Source: Alteromonas lipotrueiana
GTDB taxonomy: Bacteria > Pseudomonadota > Gammaproteobacteria > Enterobacterales > Alteromonadaceae
DNA: 64,000 nucleotides
NCBI RefSeq assembly: GCF_019249245.1
Contig: NZ_JAESDK010000010.1
Location: forward strand, 1 to 64,000
Direction: 5' to 3'
The stretch's first letter is position 1. Every line of letters begins with the position of its first letter. The position numbers and the translations under genes were made by a program. The notes under the pieces were generated by a model. It was not told the DNA's origin. It did no database searches and saw nothing but the letters and a program-made list of their open reading frames with translations. This document shows, piece by piece, positions 36,279-45,196 of the stretch.

Positions 36279-37154
36279 TCACAATAATGCAGATAATGCT
36301 TGGTGACCCTGCTTCAGCGTAGCCAGTTTATCTTCGGTTTGATCGCGCTCAATAAAATAGTGTTCTACTCCGGCTTTTTGAGCCTGGGCAAATATTGGGG
36401 CAAAGTTGATCACACCGGTACCCACATCGGCAAATTCGCCAGCTTTATCCATATCCTTAACATGCCATAATTTAAAACGGCCAGGGTGTTGTGCAAAGTA
36501 AACCAGAGGATCCTGACCGGCTTTTGCCATCCAGAACAAGTCCATTTCCATACTAAGAAGTTCAGGTTGGGTACGATTAAGCAGAACATCGTAAGGTAAC
36601 TGGTTGTTGGTTTTTATAAACTCGAAGGCATGATTGTGATAAGCCAGGGTAAGACCTGCCCGATTACATGCTTCACCCCAGACATTCAGGTTGTCTGCCA
36701 GCTTTTTGTAAACATCAATATGCGAGCCGCGTTGAGCTTCGGTCAGGTAAGGCAATACTACATAGCGGTGCCCCACCTCTAGCGCCGACTCAATCACCTT
36801 TTCAACACTGTTTTCAAACGCCGTCAACGGTGTATGAACAGACGGTGCCTGTAAGCCTTCGTCATTTAGCATCTGCTTTATTTGCGCCGGCTTATGATTA
36901 AAGTAACCGGCAAACTCAAGTTCTTTATAGCCCACTGCCGCAGCCATTTTCAGGGTGGCAGGCACGCTCACGGCCATCCAGTCGCGCAGAGTATAAAGCT
37001 GCAAGCCGGTTACTGCCTGAGTTTGCTGTTCGCGTGCCATCAGTGATAGCGACAAAGGCAGCGTAGCAATGCTGGCGGCTGTGGCGCTAAGCTTTAAAAA
37101 ACGCCGACGGTTTATCGCAGACTTGTTGAGTTCGAAAAAAGATGGGGCGGGCAT
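36279..37154 (-). CDS. Tat-exported sugar isomerase/epimerase-like TIM barrel
   Basis: The 291-residue protein starts with a twin-arginine signal (NRRRFLKLSATAASIATLPLSLSLMA), so it is exported folded, probably with a bound metal. The rest is the xylose-isomerase-like (AP endonuclease 2) TIM barrel: LQLYTLRDWM, TLAYHNHAFEF, EMDLFWMAKAG and LWHVKDMD carry the metal-binding His, Glu and Asp. It is downstream of the LacI-type regulator at 37166 with an 11-base gap and shares its operon. Members of this family act on 3-keto-sugars in some bacteria (the YcjR type); that role is inferred here from the adjacent cluster. Confidence 0.8.
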   Translation of the reverse strand: MPAPSFFELNKSAINRRRFLKLSATAASIATLPLSLSLMAREQQTQAVTGLQLYTLRDWMAVSVPATLKMAAAVGYKELEFAGYFNHKPAQIKQMLNDEGLQAPSVHTPLTAFENSVEKVIESALEVGHRYVVLPYLTEAQRGSHIDVYKKLADNLNVWGEACNRAGLTLAYHNHAFEFIKTNNQLPYDVLLNRTQPELLSMEMDLFWMAKAGQDPLVYFAQHPGRFKLWHVKDMDKAGEFADVGTGVINFAPIFAQAQKAGVEHYFIERDQTEDKLATLKQGHQALSALL

Positions 37155-37165
37155 AATACTCTCCT

Positions 37166-38194
37166 TTACATTGCCTGGTTTAGATGGGCAGCGCCTGGGG
37201 CCGGGCCCGTGCTATGGCGTATAATTAGCTCAAAAGGCATAATCACTTTTGGGGCTTTACTGATTTTTCCGGTTAATACATCTACTAATAAATTTACCGC
37301 GGTCTGGCCAAACTCTTCAGCAGGTTGCGCTATAGTGGTTAGCGGCGGATCGCAAAATGCGGCAAATGAAATATCGTCAAAGCCCGCAATTGAAATGTCT
37401 TCAGGAATTTTCAGGCCCGCTTCTTTTATTGCCTGCATTGCCCCGATGGCCGTTTCATCGTTTTCACAAAATACCGCGGAAGGTCGTTGTGGATGCGCCA
37501 AAATCTGGCGAGCGGCTTCATAACCGGCATGTAAGGTAAAGTCACCATCAAACAATAACGCGGGATCAAACTCGATATTGGCCTGTTTCAGGGCGTCCTG
37601 ATAACCGGCCAGGCGCTCTTGTGTCAAGGGGCTGGCCTGAGGCCCTTTAATCAATGCAATACGTTGATGCCCATGCTCCAGCAAATGCCGGGTCATGGTT
37701 GCCGCAGCCTGACGATTGTCCAGGGTTACCGTTGGGCACAAGCTGGTCTCCAGCACTTCACAGGCATTTACCATAGGCAATAATCCAGAGCCAGATGAGG
37801 GGTCGGTTACAAACGGATTAAAGGCGCGCAACTGAATAACGCCGTCGGCCTGGGCGGTTTGCACCATACGCGCATACTCAGCTTCAATCTGGGGATTGCC
37901 TAAAGTATTTCCTAGTAGCAGGGTATAGCCGCGCTGCGCTGCTGCTTCCTGCATGCCGCTAATTACCCGGGCAAAAAACAAATTTGCCACGGTAGGTACC
38001 AATACCACCAGACTGTGCGTTTTGCCAGAACGAAACTTAACCGCCATTTGATTGGGCTGATAGCCGGTTTGTTCGATAGCACTGATTACCCGACTGCGGG
38101 TTTTTGGCGATACTCGCTCTGGTTGTTGAAGCGAACGAGATACCGTGGCGACCGATACCCCTGCTAAGTCTGCTACATCTCGAATGGTTGCCAT
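37166..38194 (-). CDS. LacI-family regulator of the 3-keto-sugar locus
   Basis: The 342-residue protein starts at the ATG at 38194 (MATIRDVADLAGVSVATVSRSL), where the LacI helix-turn-helix begins; a frame to 38215 adds only seven residues. The hinge helix (NQMAVKFRSGKTHSLVVLVP) and the sugar-binding core follow, with IAGFDDISFAAFCDPPLTTI near the end. It is divergent from the seven-gene cluster at 38452-45976, and two operator-like palindromes lie between them. Confidence 0.9.
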   Translation of the reverse strand: MATIRDVADLAGVSVATVSRSLQQPERVSPKTRSRVISAIEQTGYQPNQMAVKFRSGKTHSLVVLVPTVANLFFARVISGMQEAAAQRGYTLLLGNTLGNPQIEAEYARMVQTAQADGVIQLRAFNPFVTDPSSGSGLLPMVNACEVLETSLCPTVTLDNRQAAATMTRHLLEHGHQRIALIKGPQASPLTQERLAGYQDALKQANIEFDPALLFDGDFTLHAGYEAARQILAHPQRPSAVFCENDETAIGAMQAIKEAGLKIPEDISIAGFDDISFAAFCDPPLTTIAQPAEEFGQTAVNLLVDVLTGKISKAPKVIMPFELIIRHSTGPAPGAAHLNQAM

Positions 38195-38228
38195 GCGCGT
38201 TATAAATGCCTCCACATAATTTATAAAT

Positions 38229-38244
38229 ATGTAACCGTTTGCAT
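38229..38244. promoter_or_regulatory. LacI-type operator near the regulator start
   Basis: ATGTAACCGTTTGCAT is an imperfect palindrome centred on CG, 35 bases before the regulator ATG. It resembles the better copy at 38390 and probably serves autoregulation. Confidence 0.55.
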
Positions 38245-38389
38245 TAATGCTAAAAACAATGCCGTGATTACACCATAAAAGCCAGTATAAATTTTTGTTT
38301 ATCTACCATTTTAAAACATATCCGCAATCTTATAATCATAAAATTCACAAATAGGACACAAATAATACCAAAATGGTTTGACACTGATA

Positions 38390-38407
38390 AATGTAATCCG
38401 TTACATT
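38390..38407. promoter_or_regulatory. LacI-type operator before the 3-keto-sugar cluster
   Basis: AATGTAATCCGTTACATT is a palindrome apart from its central four bases, 45 bases before the first gene. Its half-site differs from that of the trehalase regulon (TGCAAACG), so the two regulators should not cross-react. Confidence 0.75.
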
Positions 38408-38451
38408 TTAACGCAGATAACATGTTTCTAACAATTTTTTCGGAGAAGTAC

Positions 38452-39612
38452 ATGGCCCGCACACGCAAAATCCGGCTCGGCATGATTGGTGGTGGTGAAG
38501 GCGCCTTTATTGGCGCTGTGCACCGTCATGCAGCGGCCCTGGACGGCCATTATACATTGGTATGTGGCGCATTTTCTCGTGATGAGGATAACAATACCCG
38601 AACCGGTGAGAGCCTTGATCTTAATCCCGACCGGGTTTATGGCTCGTGGCAACAGATGCTCGAACAAGAAGCTGAATTACCCGCAGATGAGCGTATGCAG
38701 GCAGTCAGTATTGTCACGCCTAATCATTTACATGTGCCCGTATCACTGGCGGCGGCCAAAGCCGGTTTTCATGTGTTTTGCGAAAAACCTGCAGCGGGCA
38801 GTTTTGATGAAGTCAGGCAGCTGGCTCTGGAACTTTCATCGTGCCATGTATTGTACGGTCTGGCTCATACCTATCTGGGTTATCCCATGGTATTTCAGGC
38901 CAAAGACATGGTGGCTAACGACAAGCTGGGGACCATTCGTAAAGTGTATGTTGAGTATCCGCAAGGTTGGTTATCGGGCGAAGAAGAAGCCCACAATAAG
39001 CAAGCTTCATGGCGCACCGACCCGGCGCTGGCCGGAGCCAGTGGCTGTATGGGCGATATCGGCACTCACGCCTTTGGCCTGATTGAGTTTGTGTTAGGCG
39101 AAAAAATCACTGAGCTGTGTGGGGTTCTTAATACCCATGTGGCGGGTCGGCGGTTAGACGATGACGGCGCGGCCTTGATTAAAACTGAAAGTGGCGTGAC
39201 CGGGGTACTGGTTGCCAGTCAGGTGTGTGCGGGTGAGGAAAACCCGTTAAAAATACGGGTCTATGGAGAAAAAGGCGGGTTGGAGTGGCAACAAATGGAG
39301 CCGAACTCTGTTATTTATCGTCCTGTTGATGCCCCCTACCAGGTCTATCGCGCCGGGGGTGGGCAGCCCGGTTTGTGTGAGCAAGCGATGCAGCGTTGCC
39401 GAATTCCGGGCGGACACCCTGAAGGGTACCTTGAAGCCATGGCAAATCTGTATACCTCATTTGCCAACGCCATTCGCGAAGACGCGACAGGTACAGCCGA
39501 AGGGGTACCCGGCATTGAAGCGGGTATACGAGGTATGGCATTTATTCAGGCAATGCTTGATAGCAGTAACAGCGAAACCAAATGGCATCAGGTGCCTGAA
39601 CTTTCACAATAA
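38452..39612 (+). CDS. Gfo/Idh/MocA-family sugar dehydrogenase
   Basis: The 386-residue NAD(P)-dependent oxidoreductase has the nucleotide-binding GMIGGGEGAFIG at residues 10-21 and the catalytic FCEKPAAGSF segment (~104-113) with the family Lys. The start at 38452 follows CGGAGAA. It is the first gene of the cluster. Relatives such as ThuB and YcjS oxidise or reduce the C3 position of glucosides, so reduction of a 3-keto-sugar in the cytoplasm is a reasonable guess; the sequence alone does not fix the substrate or direction. Confidence 0.85.
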   Translation: MARTRKIRLGMIGGGEGAFIGAVHRHAAALDGHYTLVCGAFSRDEDNNTRTGESLDLNPDRVYGSWQQMLEQEAELPADERMQAVSIVTPNHLHVPVSLAAAKAGFHVFCEKPAAGSFDEVRQLALELSSCHVLYGLAHTYLGYPMVFQAKDMVANDKLGTIRKVYVEYPQGWLSGEEEAHNKQASWRTDPALAGASGCMGDIGTHAFGLIEFVLGEKITELCGVLNTHVAGRRLDDDGAALIKTESGVTGVLVASQVCAGEENPLKIRVYGEKGGLEWQQMEPNSVIYRPVDAPYQVYRAGGGQPGLCEQAMQRCRIPGGHPEGYLEAMANLYTSFANAIREDATGTAEGVPGIEAGIRGMAFIQAMLDSSNSETKWHQVPELSQ

Positions 39613-39639
39613 TAATGGCACGTATTTCAGGAGATTTTT

Positions 39640-40698
39640 ATGGCTGCAATTAAAGGACCGGCGATTTTTCTGGCCCAGTTTGCTGGCGACACCGCCCCAT
39701 TTGACACGCTAGAAAGCATGGCTGAATGGGCGGCCTCATTAGGATATAAAGGCATTCAGGTGCCTACCGATCCCACTTTGTTTGATTTAGAACAGGCCGC
39801 CGATTCACAAGAATATTGCGACAACGCCAAAGCTTCCTGTGCTAAACACGGAATCGAAATTACCGAGTTGTCGACCCACTTACAAGGTCAGCTGGTGGCC
39901 GTACATCCAGCCTACGATGAATTATTTGATAACTTTGCCCCTGCCCATTTGCACGGCAACCCCAAGGCGCGTACGCAATGGGCAATAAAGCAGCTAAAAC
40001 TGGCAGCAAAGGCAAGTCAGCGGCTGGGTTTAACTGCCCATGCGACCTTTTCCGGGGCATTAATGTGGCATCTGGTATATCCGTGGCCGCAGCGTCCGGC
40101 CGGGCTGGTAGAGCAAGGTTTTGCTGAGCTGGCCAACCGTTGGAAACCAATCTTAGATGCATTTGACGAAGCGGGCGTGGATGTATGTTATGAAATTCAT
40201 CCGGGTGAAGACTTGCACGATGGCGCCACCTTTGAGCGCTTTTTAGCGGCAGTAGATAATCACCCTCGCGCCAATATTTTATACGACCCCAGTCACTTTG
40301 TTTTGCAACAGCTAGATTATCTGGACTTTATCGACAGGTATCACGACCGCATTAAAATGTTTCATGTAAAGGATGCGGAGTTTTTGCCCAATGGTCGCAG
40401 TGGGGTTTATGGCGGTTACCAGGATTGGGTTGACCGTCCGGGGCGGTTTCGTTCATTAGGTGATGGCCAGGTCGATTTTAAAAGTATCTTTAGCAAGCTA
40501 ACGCAGTACGGGTTTGATGGCTGGGCGGTACTGGAGTGGGAATGTTGCTTAAAAGATTCGGACCAGGGGGCGGCTGAAGGTGCGCCGTTTATTACCCGTC
40601 ATATAATCGAGCCCGCTACGCGTACCTTTGATGACTTTGCCGGCGGCAATGCCAGTGAAGCAAAAAATCGTCGGATTTTAGGGTTAGATAACGACTAA
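39640..40698 (+). CDS. Sugar isomerase/epimerase-like TIM barrel, cytoplasmic
   Basis: The 352-residue protein is a xylose-isomerase-like TIM barrel without a signal peptide. Metal ligands are expected in VCYEIHPGEDLHDG, NILYDPSHFVLQQLDY, KMFHVKDAEF and VLEWECCLKD. A CAGGAGA lies before the ATG. The gene is 27 bases after the Gfo/Idh gene, in the same direction. Enzymes of this type paired with Gfo/Idh dehydrogenases act on 3-keto-glycosides (epimerisation, lyase or hydratase steps); which step applies here is open. Confidence 0.85.
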   Translation: MAAIKGPAIFLAQFAGDTAPFDTLESMAEWAASLGYKGIQVPTDPTLFDLEQAADSQEYCDNAKASCAKHGIEITELSTHLQGQLVAVHPAYDELFDNFAPAHLHGNPKARTQWAIKQLKLAAKASQRLGLTAHATFSGALMWHLVYPWPQRPAGLVEQGFAELANRWKPILDAFDEAGVDVCYEIHPGEDLHDGATFERFLAAVDNHPRANILYDPSHFVLQQLDYLDFIDRYHDRIKMFHVKDAEFLPNGRSGVYGGYQDWVDRPGRFRSLGDGQVDFKSIFSKLTQYGFDGWAVLEWECCLKDSDQGAAEGAPFITRHIIEPATRTFDDFAGGNASEAKNRRILGLDND

Positions 40699-40743
40699 AG
40701 CGCTGCGGTTTACACGTCCTGGACACTTATAACGAGAATAACA

Positions 40744-41964
40744 ATGACTAATACAACGGTGCGATTAAGCATGATGATGTTTCTCCAGTTTTTTATCTGG
40801 GGCGGCTGGTTTGTTACATTGGGTACCTATCTGGCTAACACTTTGTCTGCCAGCGGTCAGGAAATTGCGATGGCGTTTTCTACGCAATCCTGGGGAGCCA
40901 TTATCGCGCCATTTATTATTGGTATGATTGCCGACCGGTTCTTTAATGCAGAGCGTATTTTAGGCGTCTTGCATCTGGTGGGCGCAGCATTGTTGTTTAT
41001 GATGTATCAGGCCAGCGATTTTAATGCTTTTTATCCCTACGTGCTGGGCTACATGATTGCTTATATGCCCACTCTGGCTTTAGTCAACTCGGTGTCGTTC
41101 GGACAAATGCACGACCCGTCTAAAGAATTTGGAAAAATTCGGGTATGGGGCACCATTGGCTGGATTGTTGCCGGACTGGTAATTAGTTATCTGTTTTCAT
41201 GGGACTCACGCGACGGTATTAACGATGGTCTGTTGCGCAATACCTTTATGTTGTGCGCGATTGCCTCGTTGATGCTGGGCTTGTTCAGCTTTTCATTACC
41301 GGCCACGCCACCTAAGGCCAAAGGCCAAACGGCCAGCCTGGGTCAGGCGTTGGGGGTCGATGCCTTATCATTACTGAAAAACCGTAACTTCTTTATTTTC
41401 TTTGCCTCTTCGGTACTTATCTGTATACCGCTGGCCTTTTACTATCAAAATGCTAACCCGTTCTTAACCGAAATCGGCGTTCAAAATGCAACCGGAAAAA
41501 TGACCCTGGGACAGGTTTCAGAAGTGTTGTTTATGTTGGCTTTACCGGTATTTCTAAACAAGTTTGGTATTAAGAAAACACTGGTAATAGGCATGTTAGC
41601 GTGGGTATTACGCTATGTGTTGTTTGCCTATGGCAACGCTGATAGCGGTATTGTGCTGTTAATTACCGGTATTGCTTTACACGGTCTGTGCTACGACTTT
41701 TTCTTTGTATCAGGTCAAATTTATACCGATGCCAAAGCAGGGCCAGGAATTAAAAGCGCTGCTCAGGGCCTGATTACTCTAGCCACCTATGGGGTAGGCA
41801 TGTTGATTGGGTTTTGGGTAGCCGGACAAATTACCGATGCCTATGTTTCAGATTCAGGCCATAGCTGGGAAAGTATCTGGCTGTTCCCCGCAGGTTTTGC
41901 CGCGGTGGTATTAATTCTGTTCTTACTGTTTTTTAAATCTGAAAAGGTGACTACCGATGCCTGA
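40744..41964 (+). CDS. MFS transporter, nucleoside:H+ symporter-like
   Basis: The 406-residue protein has about 12 membrane helices. The start MTNTTVRLSMMMFLQFFIWG and the loop GKIRVWGTIGWIVAGL are typical of the nucleoside:H+ symporter (NupG/XapB-like) branch. Within this cluster a carbohydrate, such as the released 3-keto-sugar or a glycoside, is a more likely cargo than a nucleoside (inference). The last eight bases overlap the next gene. Confidence 0.85.
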   Translation: MTNTTVRLSMMMFLQFFIWGGWFVTLGTYLANTLSASGQEIAMAFSTQSWGAIIAPFIIGMIADRFFNAERILGVLHLVGAALLFMMYQASDFNAFYPYVLGYMIAYMPTLALVNSVSFGQMHDPSKEFGKIRVWGTIGWIVAGLVISYLFSWDSRDGINDGLLRNTFMLCAIASLMLGLFSFSLPATPPKAKGQTASLGQALGVDALSLLKNRNFFIFFASSVLICIPLAFYYQNANPFLTEIGVQNATGKMTLGQVSEVLFMLALPVFLNKFGIKKTLVIGMLAWVLRYVLFAYGNADSGIVLLITGIALHGLCYDFFFVSGQIYTDAKAGPGIKSAAQGLITLATYGVGMLIGFWVAGQITDAYVSDSGHSWESIWLFPAGFAAVVLILFLLFFKSEKVTTDA

Positions 41965-42832
41965 TCGTCGTCAGTTGTTAAAAACTATGGCATTAACCGG
42001 AGTGGGGCTAACCCTTGCAGGATTAACACATGCAGAAACAAAAACGATGTCATCAAAATTAAAAGGGAACATCCGGCATTCAGTGGCTCGCTGGACCTAC
42101 GGCGATCTGGATATTGAGTCTTTGTGTCAGGTGGTTACTCGTCTGGGGTTTAGCGCCATCGATTTAGTCGGTCCTGACGACTGGCCAATATTAAAAAAGT
42201 ACGGCATTGACAGTGCGATGTGTAATGGTGCTGAACTGAACCTGGAAGACGGTTGGTGCGACCCGCAGTTTCACGATGCGCTCACAAAACGTTACCTGCG
42301 GCATATCGATTTGGTCGCCGACGCCGGGTACACCAACCTGGTATGTTTTAGCGGCAACAAACGCGGAATGGATCCTCAGGTTGGGCTTCAGCACGCCACC
42401 GCCGGCCTGAAGCGTATACTGCCGCAGGCGAAAAAGCGCGGAGTCGTACTGCAAATGGAACTATTTAACAGCAAAATTGATCATCCCGACTATATGGCTG
42501 ACAACTCGGCATGGGGGATCAAACTGTGTCAGGCACTGGGTTCTGAAAACTTTAAATTGCTATACGACATCTACCATATGCAAATAAGTGAAGGCGATAT
42601 TATTCGAACTATTCGCGAAAATACCGCCTTTTTTGGGCATTTTCATACCGCCGGAGTCCCTGGTCGGCACGAAATTGACGACAGTCAGGAGCTGAATTAT
42701 CCAGCGATTGTCAGGGCAATAAAAGACACCGGATTCAGCGGATATCTGGCACAGGAATTTATACCCACAGCTGCGACTGAGGCTGGTCGTATAGAAGCAT
42801 TACAAGCGGCGGTTCAACGCTGTGATGTTTGA
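41957..42832 (+). CDS. Tat-exported hydroxypyruvate isomerase-like TIM barrel
   Basis: The 291-residue protein has a Tat signal (DRRQLLKTMALTGVGLTLAGLTHA) and the xylose-isomerase-like fold of the Hyi family: VLQMELFNSKIDHPDY, LLYDIYHMQISEGD, FGHFHTAGVPGRHE and LAQEFIP hold the metal ligands. It is translationally coupled to the transporter (eight-base overlap). Export through Tat places it in the periplasm with the dehydrogenase and the DUF1080 protein, so it is unlikely to act on hydroxypyruvate; action on a 3-keto-glycoside is the better guess. Confidence 0.85.
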   Translation: MPDRRQLLKTMALTGVGLTLAGLTHAETKTMSSKLKGNIRHSVARWTYGDLDIESLCQVVTRLGFSAIDLVGPDDWPILKKYGIDSAMCNGAELNLEDGWCDPQFHDALTKRYLRHIDLVADAGYTNLVCFSGNKRGMDPQVGLQHATAGLKRILPQAKKRGVVLQMELFNSKIDHPDYMADNSAWGIKLCQALGSENFKLLYDIYHMQISEGDIIRTIRENTAFFGHFHTAGVPGRHEIDDSQELNYPAIVRAIKDTGFSGYLAQEFIPTAATEAGRIEALQAAVQRCDV

Positions 42833-42871
42833 AGTAAGCATTAACTACGCTATGCGTTTAAGAGGATAAAC

Positions 42872-44557
42872 ATGGCTAACAATCATTATGATGCAATTGT
42901 TGTCGGGTCGGGAATCAGTGGGGGCTGGGCGGCCAAAGAGTTGACCGAAAAAGGCTTAAAAGTACTGATGCTGGATCGTGGTCAAAATATCAAACATATC
43001 GAAGATTATAAAAACGCTCATAAAGAAGCATGGGATTATCCACACCGCGATTTGGCCACCCAAAAAATGCGTGAGGACTATCCGGTTTTATCCCGTGATT
43101 ATCCGCTTAACGAGTCAACCTTTGGAATGTGGGCTACTGAAAAAGAAGCACCTTACATTGAGAAGGAACCTTTTTCGTGGTTTCGTGGTTATCATGTGGG
43201 TGGTCGCTCGCTACTATGGGGTCGTCAAAGTTACCGATTAAATCACGAAGACTTTTTAGCCAATCAAAAAGAAGGCATTGCGGTTGACTGGCCCATTCGC
43301 TACGAAGATGTCGCTCCTTGGTATGACTATGTAGAAAAATTTGCGGGCATCAGTGGTAATCGTGACGGACTTGATGTGTTGCCCGACGGCCAATATATGC
43401 CTCCGTTTGATTTAAACGTGGTTGAAAAAGACGTTGCAGCCCGTATCAAAAAACAATACAAAAACACGCGGCACCTTATTATCGGGCGGGCAGCTAATGC
43501 CACTCAGGCCCAGCCTGAACAAGGCAGAGCCGGGTGTCAGGCGCGCAATAAGTGCTGGTTGGGTTGTCCTTTTGGTGGTTATTTCTCAACTCAGGCGTCA
43601 ACATTACCGGCGGCCATGAAAACCGGTAATTTAACCTTACGTCCCGACTCAATTGTAAGCCAGATTCTTTATGACAAAGACAAAAAGCGCGCTCGCGGGG
43701 TTGAGGTAATTGACGCCAATACTAACCAAACCTATGAGTTCACGGCTAAAATTGTTTTTGTGAATGCCTCAGCGCTTAATTCTAGCTGGTTGTTGATGAA
43801 TTCGGCCACCGATATCTGGGATGAAGGATTGGGCAGCAGCAGTGGTCAGTTAGGCCGCAATGTTATGGACCATCATTTCAGAACCGGGGCATCGGCCGTG
43901 GTTGAAGGGTTTGACGAAAAATATTACTACGGACGTCGGCCTTCAGGTTTTTATATCCCTCGTTTTCGAAACTGGGGTAGCGATAAGCGCGACTATGTCC
44001 GTGGCTTTGGTTATCAGGGCAGCGCGAGTCGCACAGGCTGGCGTAAAGACATTGCCGAGTTAGGGGTAGGAGAAGACTTGAAAAATGCCGTCAGCGAGCC
44101 AGGTACCTGGACCATTGGTATGAACGCATTCGGAGAAATGCTGCCCGATGAGCGTAACCGTATCACCTTAAGCAAACAGACCACCGACAAATGGGGTCTG
44201 CCAGTATTGGAAATGGATGTCAAAATTCGTGAAAACGAACAGCGCATGCGCAAAGACATGAAGCAGGATGCGGTGGAGATGTTTGAGGCGGCCGGTTTAA
44301 AAAATGTCGAAGGCTGGGACGCGGGCTATGAGCCAGGTATGGGTATTCACGAAATGGGTACCGCGCGGATGGGCCGCGACCCGAAATCTTCGGTGTTAAA
44401 TCAACACAATCAGGTATGGGATGCCAAAAATGTGTTTATCACCGACGGCGCCTGCATGACCTCAGCTTCGTGTGTGAATCCGTCGTTAACTTATATGGCA
44501 CTGACCGCGCGAGCAGCCGATTTTGCGGTAAGTGAACTTAAAAAAGGAAACCTGTAA
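42872..44557 (+). CDS. GMC oxidoreductase, glucoside 3-dehydrogenase-like catalytic subunit
   Basis: The 561-residue flavoprotein has the FAD-binding VVGSGISGGWAAKEL at residues 10-24, the GMC signature region WGRQSYRLN, and the C-terminal HEMGTARMG and SCVNPSLTYMALTARAA with catalytic His and Asn. A cysteine cluster (C-x5-C-x3-C in CQARNKCWLGC) resembles the iron-sulfur site of bacterial FAD sugar dehydrogenases. It has no signal peptide; like its relatives it can be carried through Tat by the small subunit encoded two bases downstream. The likely reaction is oxidation of a glycoside at C3. Confidence 0.85.
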   Translation: MANNHYDAIVVGSGISGGWAAKELTEKGLKVLMLDRGQNIKHIEDYKNAHKEAWDYPHRDLATQKMREDYPVLSRDYPLNESTFGMWATEKEAPYIEKEPFSWFRGYHVGGRSLLWGRQSYRLNHEDFLANQKEGIAVDWPIRYEDVAPWYDYVEKFAGISGNRDGLDVLPDGQYMPPFDLNVVEKDVAARIKKQYKNTRHLIIGRAANATQAQPEQGRAGCQARNKCWLGCPFGGYFSTQASTLPAAMKTGNLTLRPDSIVSQILYDKDKKRARGVEVIDANTNQTYEFTAKIVFVNASALNSSWLLMNSATDIWDEGLGSSSGQLGRNVMDHHFRTGASAVVEGFDEKYYYGRRPSGFYIPRFRNWGSDKRDYVRGFGYQGSASRTGWRKDIAELGVGEDLKNAVSEPGTWTIGMNAFGEMLPDERNRITLSKQTTDKWGLPVLEMDVKIRENEQRMRKDMKQDAVEMFEAAGLKNVEGWDAGYEPGMGIHEMGTARMGRDPKSSVLNQHNQVWDAKNVFITDGACMTSASCVNPSLTYMALTARAADFAVSELKKGNL

Positions 44558-44559
44558 GC

Positions 44560-45171
44560 ATGAATCGTCGTGACTTGTTGAAGCTTATCACTACGGCCAC
44601 TGGGGTTGCTTTTGTCGGCAGCGCTATGGCTTATGATATTCGTCCCAGTGTCAGCCTGAAAGACACGGATTTTTCTAAAGACGAAGTAACCTTTTTAAAT
44701 GAAATAGCCGAGGTCATTATACCGCGTACCGCAACACCTGGCGCCAAAGATGCCAATGTTGGCGAGATTATGGCCATATTGGTGTCAGACTGTTATACCC
44801 AGGATTTGCAAAAAGTCTTTCGTGAAGGAATGACTACCCTGGATAACGAAGCCAGACAAGCACAGGGTAAAGATTTTTTGCTGCTGTCTAAAACCGACAA
44901 ACAAGCCTTGTTGAGTCGTTTAGATAAAGAAGCCAAACAGGCAAATACGGCATCAGGATTAGACGATATGGCTATGGCTTCACCTAACAGCCGCTGGCCT
45001 GATTCAAAAAAACCGTTGCCGCATTACTTTTCATTGTTTAAACAGTTGACCCTGTTTGGTTTCTTTACCTCTGAGGTTGGGGGCACCAAAGTTTTAAGGT
45101 ATGTACCGGTGCCAGGAAAATACGATGGCAACATTGACTATAAAAAAGGCCAGACCGCCTGGGCAACCTAA
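44560..45171 (+). CDS. Gluconate 2-dehydrogenase subunit 3-like small subunit
   Basis: The 203-residue protein has a Tat signal (NRRDLLKLITTATGVAFVGSAMA) and the family pattern VTFLNEIAEVIIPRTATPGAKDANV, then KPLPHYFSLFKQLTLFGFFTSEVGGTKVLRY. Proteins of this type chaperone and export GMC-type sugar dehydrogenases. It begins two bases after the catalytic subunit, so the pair is one complex. The third subunit of such complexes, a multiheme cytochrome c, is not encoded nearby. Confidence 0.9.
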   Translation: MNRRDLLKLITTATGVAFVGSAMAYDIRPSVSLKDTDFSKDEVTFLNEIAEVIIPRTATPGAKDANVGEIMAILVSDCYTQDLQKVFREGMTTLDNEARQAQGKDFLLLSKTDKQALLSRLDKEAKQANTASGLDDMAMASPNSRWPDSKKPLPHYFSLFKQLTLFGFFTSEVGGTKVLRYVPVPGKYDGNIDYKKGQTAWAT

Positions 45172-45196
45172 GCGTATATTGCAGGAGATTATTTTG

